56,384 bases of DNA from Bacteroides fragilis (GTDB lineage Bacteria; Bacteroidota; Bacteroidia; Bacteroidales; DTGW01), in the NCBI GenBank assembly GCA_945889005.1, contig CAMDBI010000025.1, positions 1 to 56,384 of the forward strand. The letters run 5' to 3'. A program made the translations under genes and the position numbers. How positions within the stretch are numbered: position 1 is the stretch's first letter; each line of letters begins with the position of its first letter. Positions 41,592-50,609 of this stretch are shown here, in pieces. The notes under the pieces were generated by a model. It was given only the letters and a program-made list of their open reading frames with translations. It made no database searches and was not told the DNA's origin.

Positions 41592-42689
41592 ATGGGATTA
41601 CAGTGTGGTATCGTAGGTTTGCCCAACGTGGGCAAATCGACTCTTTTCAATTGTTTGTCGAACGCCAAGGCACAAGCAGCAAACTTTCCGTTTTGCACCA
41701 TAGAACCAAACGTAGGGGTGGTCAATGTTCCCGACGACCGCATGGCCAAACTTGCCGAATTTGTTAAACCCGACCGTATTGTTCCGGCAACTGTTGAGAT
41801 TGTCGATATTGCAGGACTTGTAAAAGGAGCCAGCAAAGGCGAAGGATTGGGCAATCAATTCCTCGGCAATATACGCAATACCGATGCCATTATACACGTA
41901 CTTCGTTGCTTCGACAACGACAATGTGGTTCACGTCGATGGATCTATTAACCCCATTCGCGACAAAGAAACCATCGATTTTGAGCTACAAATGAAAGACC
42001 TCGATACCATCGAAAGCCGCTTGAGCAAAGTATCGAAAGCTGCCAAAATTGGCGAAAAAGATGCCAAGAAAGAAGCAGAAATTCTTGAACAACTCAAAAC
42101 GCATATTTTACAAGGTAAATCGGCTCGCTCGCTAGATATTGAGCAAAAAGATTGGGTTTTTATCGACGAACTTCATTTACTTACTGCAAAACCTATATTG
42201 TATGTTTGCAATGTCGACGAAAAGTCGGTATTGAAAGGCAACAAATATGTCGATATGGTTAAAGATGGCGTAAAAGATGAAAAAGCCGAAGTACTAATCG
42301 TTGCAGCTGCCACCGAAGCCGATATTGCCGAGCTCGAGACATACGAAGAGCGTCAGATGTTTCTTGAAGAAATTGGATTGAGCGAACCGGGTGTAAACCG
42401 CCTCATTCGCACTGCATATAAATTGCTTAACCTCGAAACCTATTTCACTGCCGGCAAAGTTGAAGTTCGTGCATGGACAATCCATGCCGGAATGCTTGCC
42501 CCTCAAGCAGCAGCTGTGATTCATACCGATTTCGAAAAAGGCTTTATTCGTGCCGAAGTAATAAAATACGACGATTATATAAAACTCGGGTCTGAAGCTG
42601 CTTGTCGCGAAGCTGGCAAAATAGCCATTGAAGGAAAAGAATATGTGGTTAAAGATGGCGATATTATGCACTTTAGGTTTAATGTGTAG
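41592..42689 (+). CDS. ychF: YchF/Ola1 ribosome-associated ATPase
   Basis: A 365-residue Obg-related P-loop NTPase: G1 GLPNVGKST, FPFCTIEPNVG, G3 DIAGLVKGASKGEGLG, the YchF-type CNVDE in place of NKxD, and a C-terminal TGS-like domain (FTAGKVEVRAWTI...AAVIHTDFEKGFIRAEVI). YchF prefers ATP and binds ribosomes. Length is standard. Housekeeping gene. Confidence 0.97.
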   Translation: MGLQCGIVGLPNVGKSTLFNCLSNAKAQAANFPFCTIEPNVGVVNVPDDRMAKLAEFVKPDRIVPATVEIVDIAGLVKGASKGEGLGNQFLGNIRNTDAIIHVLRCFDNDNVVHVDGSINPIRDKETIDFELQMKDLDTIESRLSKVSKAAKIGEKDAKKEAEILEQLKTHILQGKSARSLDIEQKDWVFIDELHLLTAKPILYVCNVDEKSVLKGNKYVDMVKDGVKDEKAEVLIVAAATEADIAELETYEERQMFLEEIGLSEPGVNRLIRTAYKLLNLETYFTAGKVEVRAWTIHAGMLAPQAAAVIHTDFEKGFIRAEVIKYDDYIKLGSEAACREAGKIAIEGKEYVVKDGDIMHFRFNV

Positions 42690-42730
42690 AAAATAGATAT
42701 AAGATGTTAGACAAAAGAAATAAGAAATAA

Positions 42731-44227
42731 TTGAGGCTATTTATTACAATATTGTTTCTAACTACTGCTCTGATAGTCAAAACATCAGCATACAGTCGTG
42801 AACAAGCCGATTCTATTCTTTCGCGTCGTGGCGAAGTTGTTATTAGTTTCGATGTTTCAGACCCATTGCAAATACAGGCATTTACCCACGAAATGTCTAT
42901 CACGAAAGTTACAGGCAAAGCAATTGTAGCCTATCTCAACAAACAACAATTCTCAAATTTTTTAGAAAAAAACATTCCTTACACCCTGCATTTTCCCACA
43001 AAAACTCTAAGCAGCAAACAAAAATCGACGCACAATCCTTGGAACTGGGACTCCTACCCTACTTACAAGCAATATCTGTCGATGATGGACAGTTTCGCAA
43101 GAGCCTACCCCGCTATTTGCAAGCTCGAGGAAATTGGACAAAGCGTTAATGGCAGAAAAATACTGGCACTTAAAATATCTGACAGTGCAGCTGTTGAGCA
43201 AAACAAAAAAGAATTTCTGTATACATCGACCATACATGGCAACGAAACCACAGGTTTCATTCTATTACTAAGGCTTATAGACTATATATTAAGAAATTAC
43301 AACACCAATCCCGATATTCAAGATTTGGTTAACAACTTGCAAATCTATATCAATCCAGTTTCGAACCCCGATGGTTTATTTAGGGTCAAAGATTCTGTCA
43401 CATACGAATCGACACGTAACAACGCGCAAGGCATTGACCTCAATCGCAATTTCCCCGATCCGGTTGACGGAAATCATCCAGATGAAAATATATATGCAAC
43501 AGAAAACCTAGCCATGATGGCTTTTCTCGAAAAACACCATTTCGCACTTTCGGCAAATCTGCACGATGGGGCTGAAGTGGTCAATTACCCTTGGGATACA
43601 TATTCATCGGACAGTTTAAGCCAATTTAATATAAATAATGCTTCTCCCGATAGTGCCTTTTTCATTAAAATATCGAAACAATATGCCGACACCGCTCAAT
43701 TTTATGGCACAAATTCCTATTTCCGCTCCTTTAACAATACAGGATATATACAAGGAAACCGTTGGTATGTGATTACAGGTGGTCGACAAGATTATGTCAC
43801 TCATTTTTTAGAAGGGAAAGAAGTTACCATCGAATTGCGCAACGAAGTATCGTATGTAGTTAATATTACGCCCGAAAGTATGCTAAACAACTTATGGGAG
43901 TACAATTACAGGTCATTGTTAAACTTCATAAAAGCAACGCATTCGGCGCCCGTAATGAATAAAAACACAGGAATTAATAGACATACATTAGCAAACGGAA
44001 ATATAAGGCTTATCAATAAAAGAACTTATTTGGAAGTACATTGTAAAACACCGACACAAGAGACTTTTATTGTCGACTTCATTTCTGCGAGTGGTCAAAT
44101 TGCATATTCTACTAAGATACTGTTGGAAGGATCAACATCGTTAAGTGTTCCAGAGAATTTAAAAGGCTTATACCTTATCAGACTAAGAAACCTACATACA
44201 CAATATACTCAGAAAGTGCTATTTTAG
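42731..44227 (+). CDS. Secreted M14 zinc carboxypeptidase with a type IX-like C-terminal sorting domain
   Basis: About 498 residues from a TTG at 42731, the only start in frame that keeps the signal peptide MRLFITILFLTTALIVKTSA; no ATG fits. An N-terminal region (about 25-95) precedes the M14 catalytic domain, with zinc ligands in STIHGNETTG, the substrate block GIDLNRNFPD, a third ligand in SANLHDGAE and catalytic Glu in VTIELRNE. The last 80 residues (YLEVHCKT...LKGLYLIRLRNLHTQYTQKVLF) resemble a type A sorting domain for type IX secretion. It overlaps the convergent gene by 9 bases. Confidence 0.88.
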   Translation: MRLFITILFLTTALIVKTSAYSREQADSILSRRGEVVISFDVSDPLQIQAFTHEMSITKVTGKAIVAYLNKQQFSNFLEKNIPYTLHFPTKTLSSKQKSTHNPWNWDSYPTYKQYLSMMDSFARAYPAICKLEEIGQSVNGRKILALKISDSAAVEQNKKEFLYTSTIHGNETTGFILLLRLIDYILRNYNTNPDIQDLVNNLQIYINPVSNPDGLFRVKDSVTYESTRNNAQGIDLNRNFPDPVDGNHPDENIYATENLAMMAFLEKHHFALSANLHDGAEVVNYPWDTYSSDSLSQFNINNASPDSAFFIKISKQYADTAQFYGTNSYFRSFNNTGYIQGNRWYVITGGRQDYVTHFLEGKEVTIELRNEVSYVVNITPESMLNNLWEYNYRSLLNFIKATHSAPVMNKNTGINRHTLANGNIRLINKRTYLEVHCKTPTQETFIVDFISASGQIAYSTKILLEGSTSLSVPENLKGLYLIRLRNLHTQYTQKVLF

Positions 44228-45046
44228 AGTGTATTGGATTGAAGCAAACGGAGAAATACCAAGTATTTCCTGCATCGAAAAAGCCATATCGACAGTTAAT
44301 CGTTCAAATTCATAGCCCATCCCAAACGAAAGTTGTGTAACACCCGTCGAAACACCTGTTCTAAATTTTATTTTTTCATTGAGAAAATATTCAACCCCGG
44401 CTTTTACTATGCTTTCATTGTCTAAATCTTGCTCAATTTCGGCAGTTAGAAAGCCTTTTTCGGAATAGTAATATGCAGCACCTAAACGAAATACAGTCGA
44501 TAAACTATAATACTCATTTCTGTTTTTCGAAGGTAAAGGATTAAATAATTTAAAGCCCAAACGAAAATTTTCATTAACGTGAGCCAAAATACCTCCTTCA
44601 AAAGTTATACGATTAATCGGCTCAATACCATACTGGTATGAATTGAAGTAATCGAGTTGCATGCCAAGCGCAAATTTACTGTTTAACTTTTTAGCAACTG
44701 CAAGTCCGACCTTGGTTTCGTTAAACTTATCGAAGCCATATCGGCTTAGTTGTACACCCAAAGTTGCCATTTTTTGGGGCACAACCAATGCCATTGAGCT
44801 CATGCCTAGTTGGCTCAACACAAACATCGATTGGTGGTGAAAACCAAAGCTTGTATTGTCTATATAAGCCAAACCAGCTTGATTGTGAGCAATAGACCAA
44901 AAATCGACCAAAGCTACAGAGCTATTAGACATACCCGAAAACCGGGTACCAGAATCGAACCTAGATTGAGCCAATAAACCTATTGTATTAGTTGTCGAAA
45001 CAAATAAAAGAAAAAACAAAAGGCTTAAGGCTCTGAAAAAATTCAT
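44219..45046 (-). CDS. Outer-membrane beta-barrel protein, PorV/PorQ-like (UPF0164-type)
   Basis: A 275-residue protein with a signal peptide (about 1-27) and alternating strands to the end. The segment RFSGMSNSSVALVDFWSIAHNQAGLAY resembles the start of PorV/PorQ-type barrels, which take part in type IX secretion. The start is 1 base after the purE stop, so it is co-transcribed with purE. Whether it serves type IX secretion or is a generic barrel is not settled. Confidence 0.65.
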   Translation of the reverse strand: MNFFRALSLLFFLLFVSTTNTIGLLAQSRFDSGTRFSGMSNSSVALVDFWSIAHNQAGLAYIDNTSFGFHHQSMFVLSQLGMSSMALVVPQKMATLGVQLSRYGFDKFNETKVGLAVAKKLNSKFALGMQLDYFNSYQYGIEPINRITFEGGILAHVNENFRLGFKLFNPLPSKNRNEYYSLSTVFRLGAAYYYSEKGFLTAEIEQDLDNESIVKAGVEYFLNEKIKFRTGVSTGVTQLSFGMGYEFERLTVDMAFSMQEILGISPFASIQYTLK

Positions 45047-45047
45047 A

Positions 45048-45560
45048 TTAGTTAACCTTAAAGTCCATTTTAATAGCCTTCAACTCTTCATTAGCTTTTT
45101 CAATCTTTTTAGCTAAACCCTCTTTATATTCGATAATTTTTTGCATTACAGACTCGTCGCCCGTAGCAATTATTTGAGCTGCCAAAATACCTGCATTGAG
45201 AGCTCCATTTAGACCAACAGTTGCAACAGGTATTCCCGGAGGCATTTGAACAATCGATAGTATTGAATCCCAGCCATCGAGCGATATAGAAGCCTTAATG
45301 GGTACTCCAATAACCGGTAGTGGAGTCATAGCTGCAATTACACCTGGCAAATGTGCAGCACCGCCTGCTCCGGCAATAATTACTTTTATGCCTTTCGATT
45401 TTGCTTCTTTGGCAAATTTCATAACCTTGTCGGGGGTGCGATGTGCCGACAATGCAAAAACCTCAAAAGGAATCTGAATCTGAGCCAAAAACTTGGCAGC
45501 CTCCTCCATAATCGGATAATCGGATGTACTACCCATAATAATTGTTACTTTCGCTTCCAT
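45048..45560 (-). CDS. purE: PurE, N5-carboxyaminoimidazole ribonucleotide mutase
   Basis: A 170-residue enzyme of purine synthesis with the family signatures GSTSDYPIMEEA, SAHRTPDK, AGGAAHLPGV and LPVIGVP. It moves the carboxylate from N5 to C4 of CAIR. Normal class I length. The gene leads a two-gene minus-strand operon. No purK lies in the window. Confidence 0.96.
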   Translation of the reverse strand: MEAKVTIIMGSTSDYPIMEEAAKFLAQIQIPFEVFALSAHRTPDKVMKFAKEAKSKGIKVIIAGAGGAAHLPGVIAAMTPLPVIGVPIKASISLDGWDSILSIVQMPPGIPVATVGLNGALNAGILAAQIIATGDESVMQKIIEYKEGLAKKIEKANEELKAIKMDFKVN

Positions 45561-45835
45561 AATATCATTTTTTTTACAAAATTAATAAAATCCTATTAAA
45601 AATAATTTTACATACAATATACAATAAAATTTTGTATAACGATTTTACAAATAATTAAAACATGAAAAAGATTTTGTATCGATTTATTTTTGTAAATTTA
45701 TAATGTTAAAAAACGCTTATAATCCTTAAAGACTTAAAATACATTTTGATAAAAATCATAAAGGATGTAATAGTTTATAAAGCAAATATTTATAACATTA
45801 TTAATTCATTATAATAGGTAAAAAAATTCAGACCT

Positions 45836-47782
45836 ATGAGTTATTTAAAATTTGATAAAAACAAGCTTGTAAATCTCGATTATTCCTTAAAAAAGGAAAA
45901 AATTCGTTCGAACAGAGCTGGCAGCTATTCGAGTTCAACAATTATAGGTTGTAATACCCGTAAGTATCATGGATTATTGGTAAGCCCTATCGAAGAAATC
46001 GATGGCGAAAAACACGTATTACTCTCGACCCTCGATGTCACAGTTGTTCAGCACGATGCGGAGTTCAACCTTGGCATACACAAGTATCCGGAAAATACAT
46101 ATCATCCCAAAGGTTTCAAATATATTCGAGAATTAGAATTTGACAAAATACCCCTAACCCGTTACCGTGTTGGAGGCGTTCTTCTTACCCACGAAAACAT
46201 ACTGGTATCGAAAGAAGAGCAACTTATTGTTAAGTTCACATTGGAAGATGCCAATTCGCCTACAACGCTAAAAATAAAACCGTTTTTAGCATTTCGCAAC
46301 CACCATGCATTGAGCAAAGCCAATATGTGGGTCAATACAAAGATCGAAAATGTTACCAATGGTATAAAAACCCGAATGTATAGTGGTTACCCAGCACTGT
46401 ATATGCAAATGTCGAAAAAATGCGAATTTGTTACAGCACCCGACTGGCATTACAATATTGAATATGCCGAGGAGCAAGCACGCGGATACGATTTTCAGGA
46501 AGACCTATGGGTACCCGGTTATTTCGAAGTGCCTATAAAGAAAGGGGAAAGCATCTATCTGTCTATTTCGCTGAAAGAATCGACCCAGGCAAATATTGCA
46601 AAGCGTTACACATCGGAACTCGACGAACGAATAGCTCGAAACGATTATAAAAACTGCCTGTATACAGCTGCGCAACAATTTATAGTAAAAACCGACAAAA
46701 AAACAGAAATTATTGCAGGCTTTCCTTGGTTTGGAGCATGGGGGCGCGACACATTTATATCGCTACCCGGCCTTACACTAGCGATCGACGATATAAAAAC
46801 ATTTAAAGCAGTTACCGACACCATGGTTGGGCGCATGAAAAATGGGCTTTTCCCCAATATGGGAAACGACAACAATCCGGCCTTCAATTCGGTCGATGCG
46901 CCACTTTGGTTTTTTTGGGCCTTGCAGCAATACATTCACACAACCGGCAATGCCGACGAAGTATGGGAAAAATATGGCAAAGCCATGAAAGGCATACTTG
47001 AAGCCTTCAGAAAAGGTGACGACTTTAACATACGAATGCTCGAAAATGGCTTGTTGTATGCCGGCGAAAAGGGCAAAGCACTTACTTGGATGGATGCCGT
47101 TGTGTTTGGCAAACCAGTTACCCCACGTATGGGATGCCCTGTCGAGATCAACGCCCTTTGGTACAATGCAATTTGCTTTACCTTGGAATTGGCTCAAAAA
47201 GCTAAGGACTCCAAATTCGTCAATCAATGGAAAGAAATACCCGCAAAAATTGATTCCATTTTTCTCGAAACATATTGGGATGAAGAAAAAGGATATTTGG
47301 CCGATTATGTGCTTCTCGATTTCAAAGACTGGAGCGTACGTCCGAACCAAATAATTGCAACCTCGCTCGATTATTCGCCACTTCCGAACGATGTGAAAAA
47401 ACAAGTAGTCGACACCGTAGAGAAAGTGCTATTAACCCCTCGTGGGCTTCGCACACTGAGCCCCAACGACGAGAACTACTGCGGCATATATGAAGGAGAC
47501 CAACCTACACGCGACAGAGCCTATCACCAAGGAACAGTATGGCCATGGTTGCTCGAACCTTTTTGCAGAAGTTATTTGAAATTGCATAAAAAGTCAGGTA
47601 TATCGTTGGTTACAAAAATATACAACGGCTTTGAGGAAACATTGACCGAGTATGGCATAGGTACCATTGCTGAGATATACGACGGAGACCCTCCTCACAG
47701 TCCGAAAGGCGCTATTTCGCAGGCATGGAGTGTTGCAGCCTTACTTCAAATATCAAAAATGTTAGAGGAATATGAGAAATAA
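45836..47782 (+). CDS. Glycogen debranching enzyme (amylo-alpha-1,6-glucosidase)
   Basis: A 648-residue protein with a bacterial GDE N-terminal domain (about 1-270: GCNTRKYHGLLVSP) and a GH133 (alpha/alpha)6 barrel (GFPWFGAWGRDTFISLPGL, TWMDAVVFGKPVTPR, YHQGTVWPWLLEPF). It removes alpha-1,6 branches from glycogen. First of four collinear genes for glucan metabolism (45.8-54.9 kb). The upstream 275 bases are AT-rich and hold the likely promoter, with no clear box. Confidence 0.94.
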   Translation: MSYLKFDKNKLVNLDYSLKKEKIRSNRAGSYSSSTIIGCNTRKYHGLLVSPIEEIDGEKHVLLSTLDVTVVQHDAEFNLGIHKYPENTYHPKGFKYIRELEFDKIPLTRYRVGGVLLTHENILVSKEEQLIVKFTLEDANSPTTLKIKPFLAFRNHHALSKANMWVNTKIENVTNGIKTRMYSGYPALYMQMSKKCEFVTAPDWHYNIEYAEEQARGYDFQEDLWVPGYFEVPIKKGESIYLSISLKESTQANIAKRYTSELDERIARNDYKNCLYTAAQQFIVKTDKKTEIIAGFPWFGAWGRDTFISLPGLTLAIDDIKTFKAVTDTMVGRMKNGLFPNMGNDNNPAFNSVDAPLWFFWALQQYIHTTGNADEVWEKYGKAMKGILEAFRKGDDFNIRMLENGLLYAGEKGKALTWMDAVVFGKPVTPRMGCPVEINALWYNAICFTLELAQKAKDSKFVNQWKEIPAKIDSIFLETYWDEEKGYLADYVLLDFKDWSVRPNQIIATSLDYSPLPNDVKKQVVDTVEKVLLTPRGLRTLSPNDENYCGIYEGDQPTRDRAYHQGTVWPWLLEPFCRSYLKLHKKSGISLVTKIYNGFEETLTEYGIGTIAEIYDGDPPHSPKGAISQAWSVAALLQISKMLEEYEK

Positions 47783-47878
47783 TTAATATGTATTATTTTT
47801 TTTACCTAACTTAGAGAAAATAATGTTTACATATTTTATAATAGAATACCAGTTTAGTTTACCTATAAAATATAGCTC

Positions 47879-49180
47879 ATGAGAGTTTTAATGTTTGGGT
47901 GGGAATTTCCGCCACATATTTCTGGAGGTCTTGGTACTGCATGTTATGGATTGACCAAAGCAATGTCGGACATACCCGGTTTAGATGTATTGTTTGTTGT
48001 TCCCAAAGCCTTTGGCGACGAAGACCAAAGCATAGCTCAATTTATTGGAGCCAATGATGTATATGTCAGTAAGAAAAAACTTTCACCAAAAGGTTTTTCT
48101 AACATCTTGAATGTAATTGAAGTAGATTCAAAACTCATTCCATATACTAGTCCTGAAGAATTTTACACGCTCTTAGAAAAATTTGAGACAGCCCATTCGC
48201 GCATTCGTCAAAGTGGCGATTACGAAGGGCATTTCGAATTTTCGGGAGGCTATGGATCATCGTTGTTTATGGAAATCTATAATTACTCAATTGTAGCATC
48301 TATTATAGGTGTAGAAAACGATTTTGATGTAATACACGCCCACGACTGGCTTACCTACCCTGCTGGTATTGCCGCCAAGGAGGTGTCGGGCAAACCACTT
48401 GTAATACATGTACATGCCACAGATTTTGACCGAAGCGGAGGAAATGTAAATCCTGCCGTATTCAAAATCGAAAAAGAAGGCATGATAGCTGCCGACAAAA
48501 TAATTACAGTTAGCAACTGGACACGCGATATAGTAATAAATAAGTATGGCATAAACCCCGACAAAGTTGTTACAGTTCACAATGCAGTTGAGCCCATTTC
48601 AGATGTCGAAAAATATGCCATTCGTAAAGGAATACAAGACAAAATCGTAACATTTCTAGGACGTATAACCATGCAAAAAGGTCCGGAATATTTTATTGAA
48701 GCAGCCTATAAAGTACTTCAAAAAATGGACAACGTTCGATTTGTGATGGCAGGTAGTGGCGATATGATGAATAAAATGATTCTCAGAGCTGCTCAATTAG
48801 GAATAGCCAATCGATTTCATTTTACCGGCTTCTTGTCGGGCGAAGATGTTTACCAAATGTACTCAATTAGCGATGTGTATGTAATGCCCTCGGTTTCTGA
48901 ACCATTTGGAATTTCACCACTCGAAGCCATTCAATCAAATGTACCGGTTATAATTTCGAAGCAATCTGGCGTTTCCGAAGTTCTCAAATATGCGATTAAA
49001 GTTGACTTCTGGGACATCGATGCCATGGCCGATTCTATTTACGGTATTTTAAATTACCCGGCTCTTTCAATGTTTTTTAAAAAACATGGGAAAGAAGAAG
49101 TCGATAATTTAAAATGGGAAAACTCAGCCCACGCTATCAATGACATTTATCATTCAGTTGCTAACAAAGTATTTGCATAA
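47879..49180 (+). CDS. Glycosyltransferase family 4 (starch/glycogen-synthase-like)
   Basis: A 433-residue GT-B enzyme. MRVLMFGWEFPPHISGGLG at the N terminus, VIHAHDWLTYPAG, ITVSNWTRDIV, and EPFGISPLEAIQSNVPVI with the EX7E pattern are typical of GT4 and related alpha-glucan synthases. It transfers a sugar, probably glucose, to an alpha-glucan or maltose acceptor. It is the second gene of the glycogen operon, with a 96-base spacer from the debranching gene and 25 bases to the amylase. Confidence 0.9.
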   Translation: MRVLMFGWEFPPHISGGLGTACYGLTKAMSDIPGLDVLFVVPKAFGDEDQSIAQFIGANDVYVSKKKLSPKGFSNILNVIEVDSKLIPYTSPEEFYTLLEKFETAHSRIRQSGDYEGHFEFSGGYGSSLFMEIYNYSIVASIIGVENDFDVIHAHDWLTYPAGIAAKEVSGKPLVIHVHATDFDRSGGNVNPAVFKIEKEGMIAADKIITVSNWTRDIVINKYGINPDKVVTVHNAVEPISDVEKYAIRKGIQDKIVTFLGRITMQKGPEYFIEAAYKVLQKMDNVRFVMAGSGDMMNKMILRAAQLGIANRFHFTGFLSGEDVYQMYSISDVYVMPSVSEPFGISPLEAIQSNVPVIISKQSGVSEVLKYAIKVDFWDIDAMADSIYGILNYPALSMFFKKHGKEEVDNLKWENSAHAINDIYHSVANKVFA

Positions 49181-49205
49181 ACACCTATAAAAAGATATAC
49201 TCAAG

Positions 49206-50579
49206 ATGAGAAGTATTTGTTTGTTATTTCAGGTTCACCAGCCATTTCGTTACAGAAGATACCGTTTTTTCGAAATTGGTACGAACCATTATTATTACGA
49301 CGATTATACCAACGAAAGTTTGTTGAGAAAGGTTGCAAGTCAAAGTTATTTGCCCACCAACAAACACCTTCTTGAATTGATCAAAGAATACGGCACAAGA
49401 TTTAAAGTTAGCTTTTTGATCTCAGGAACAGCCCTCGACCAATTCGAATTGTATGCACCCGATGTATTAGAAAGTTTTCAAAAACTGGCAAAAACTGGCT
49501 CAGTCGAGTTTCTAGCCGAGCCTTATTCGCATACGCTCGCATCGCTCAACAATAAAGAGATATTTACCGAACAGGTCAAATTACATTCTGAAAAAATAAA
49601 ACAATATTTTGGAAAAAAACCTTCTGTTTTTTGCAATTCAGAACTCATTTACAACAATGAAATTGGCGAGTGGGTAGCAGAAATGGGCTATAAAGCAGTA
49701 GTAACAGAAGGTGCAAAACACATTCTTGGATGGAAAAGTCCAAACTACATATATTTCAATGCAATAAATCCGCGCCTGAAAATATTGATGAAAAATTCAA
49801 GTTTAAGTGAAGACATTGCTTATCAATTTTCAAACAAACACTGGTCGGAATTTCCAATTACAGCCGACAAATTTGCCAATTGGATCAACCAATTCGATTC
49901 GAAAGAACAAGTGGTTAATCTCTTTATGAATTACGAAACCTTTGGACATATTCATACTAAAGAATCGGGTATATTCGAATTTTTAAAAGCTATGCCATCG
50001 AAAGTGTTGAAACATAGCAATCTCGAATTCTCAACTCCCAGCGAAATAGTAGACAAAACTCAACCAATTGCCCCATTATTTATACCACATCCTATATCGT
50101 GGTCCGACGAAGCCAAAGACATTTCGGCATGGATGGGCAACGAACTTCAGAACGAAGCGTTCAACAAACTCTTCCTTCTACACGATAAAGTGAAAAGTAA
50201 CTCGGATGAAAAAATTCAAATAGACTGGAAATACCTTCAAACCAGCGACCATTTGTACCACATGTGTACGAAGTTTTTTTCACATCCAAAATCAATGTCG
50301 TTGCACAACCCCTACAACACACCATACGATGCTTTTATAAATTACATGAATATTTTGAGCGATTTTGAACTTCGATTGAATGAGCCTACCAACGGACATG
50401 CAATTGAACCTGAAAAGATAAAAAAGCCAAAAGAAACTAAACCCAAAGCATCGGCTGCAAAAAGTGTTGAAAAAGAAAAAAGTGAAAAAGTTGAAAAGAA
50501 AGCACCGGTAAAAAAAGAGTCTAAAACAAAAGACGATAAAAAAGCAAGTACAACAAAAGACAAAAAAGTGAAAAAATAA
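49206..50579 (+). CDS. GH57 alpha-amylase with a lysine-rich C-terminal tail
   Basis: A 457-residue GH57 enzyme. QVHQPFRYRR at the N terminus is motif 1; VFCNSELIYN carries the nucleophile E146; NYETFGHIHTKESG holds the acid/base motif (usual YETFGEH). The catalytic part ends near residue 400. Residues about 405-457 are a low-complexity tail of Lys, Ala, Ser and Glu with no predicted fold. It works on alpha-glucan together with its operon neighbours; no signal peptide, so cytoplasmic. Confidence 0.92.
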   Translation: MRSICLLFQVHQPFRYRRYRFFEIGTNHYYYDDYTNESLLRKVASQSYLPTNKHLLELIKEYGTRFKVSFLISGTALDQFELYAPDVLESFQKLAKTGSVEFLAEPYSHTLASLNNKEIFTEQVKLHSEKIKQYFGKKPSVFCNSELIYNNEIGEWVAEMGYKAVVTEGAKHILGWKSPNYIYFNAINPRLKILMKNSSLSEDIAYQFSNKHWSEFPITADKFANWINQFDSKEQVVNLFMNYETFGHIHTKESGIFEFLKAMPSKVLKHSNLEFSTPSEIVDKTQPIAPLFIPHPISWSDEAKDISAWMGNELQNEAFNKLFLLHDKVKSNSDEKIQIDWKYLQTSDHLYHMCTKFFSHPKSMSLHNPYNTPYDAFINYMNILSDFELRLNEPTNGHAIEPEKIKKPKETKPKASAAKSVEKEKSEKVEKKAPVKKESKTKDDKKASTTKDKKVKK

Positions 50580-50609
50580 TATTCTATTTGTTAATAACAA
50601 ATAACCTTA

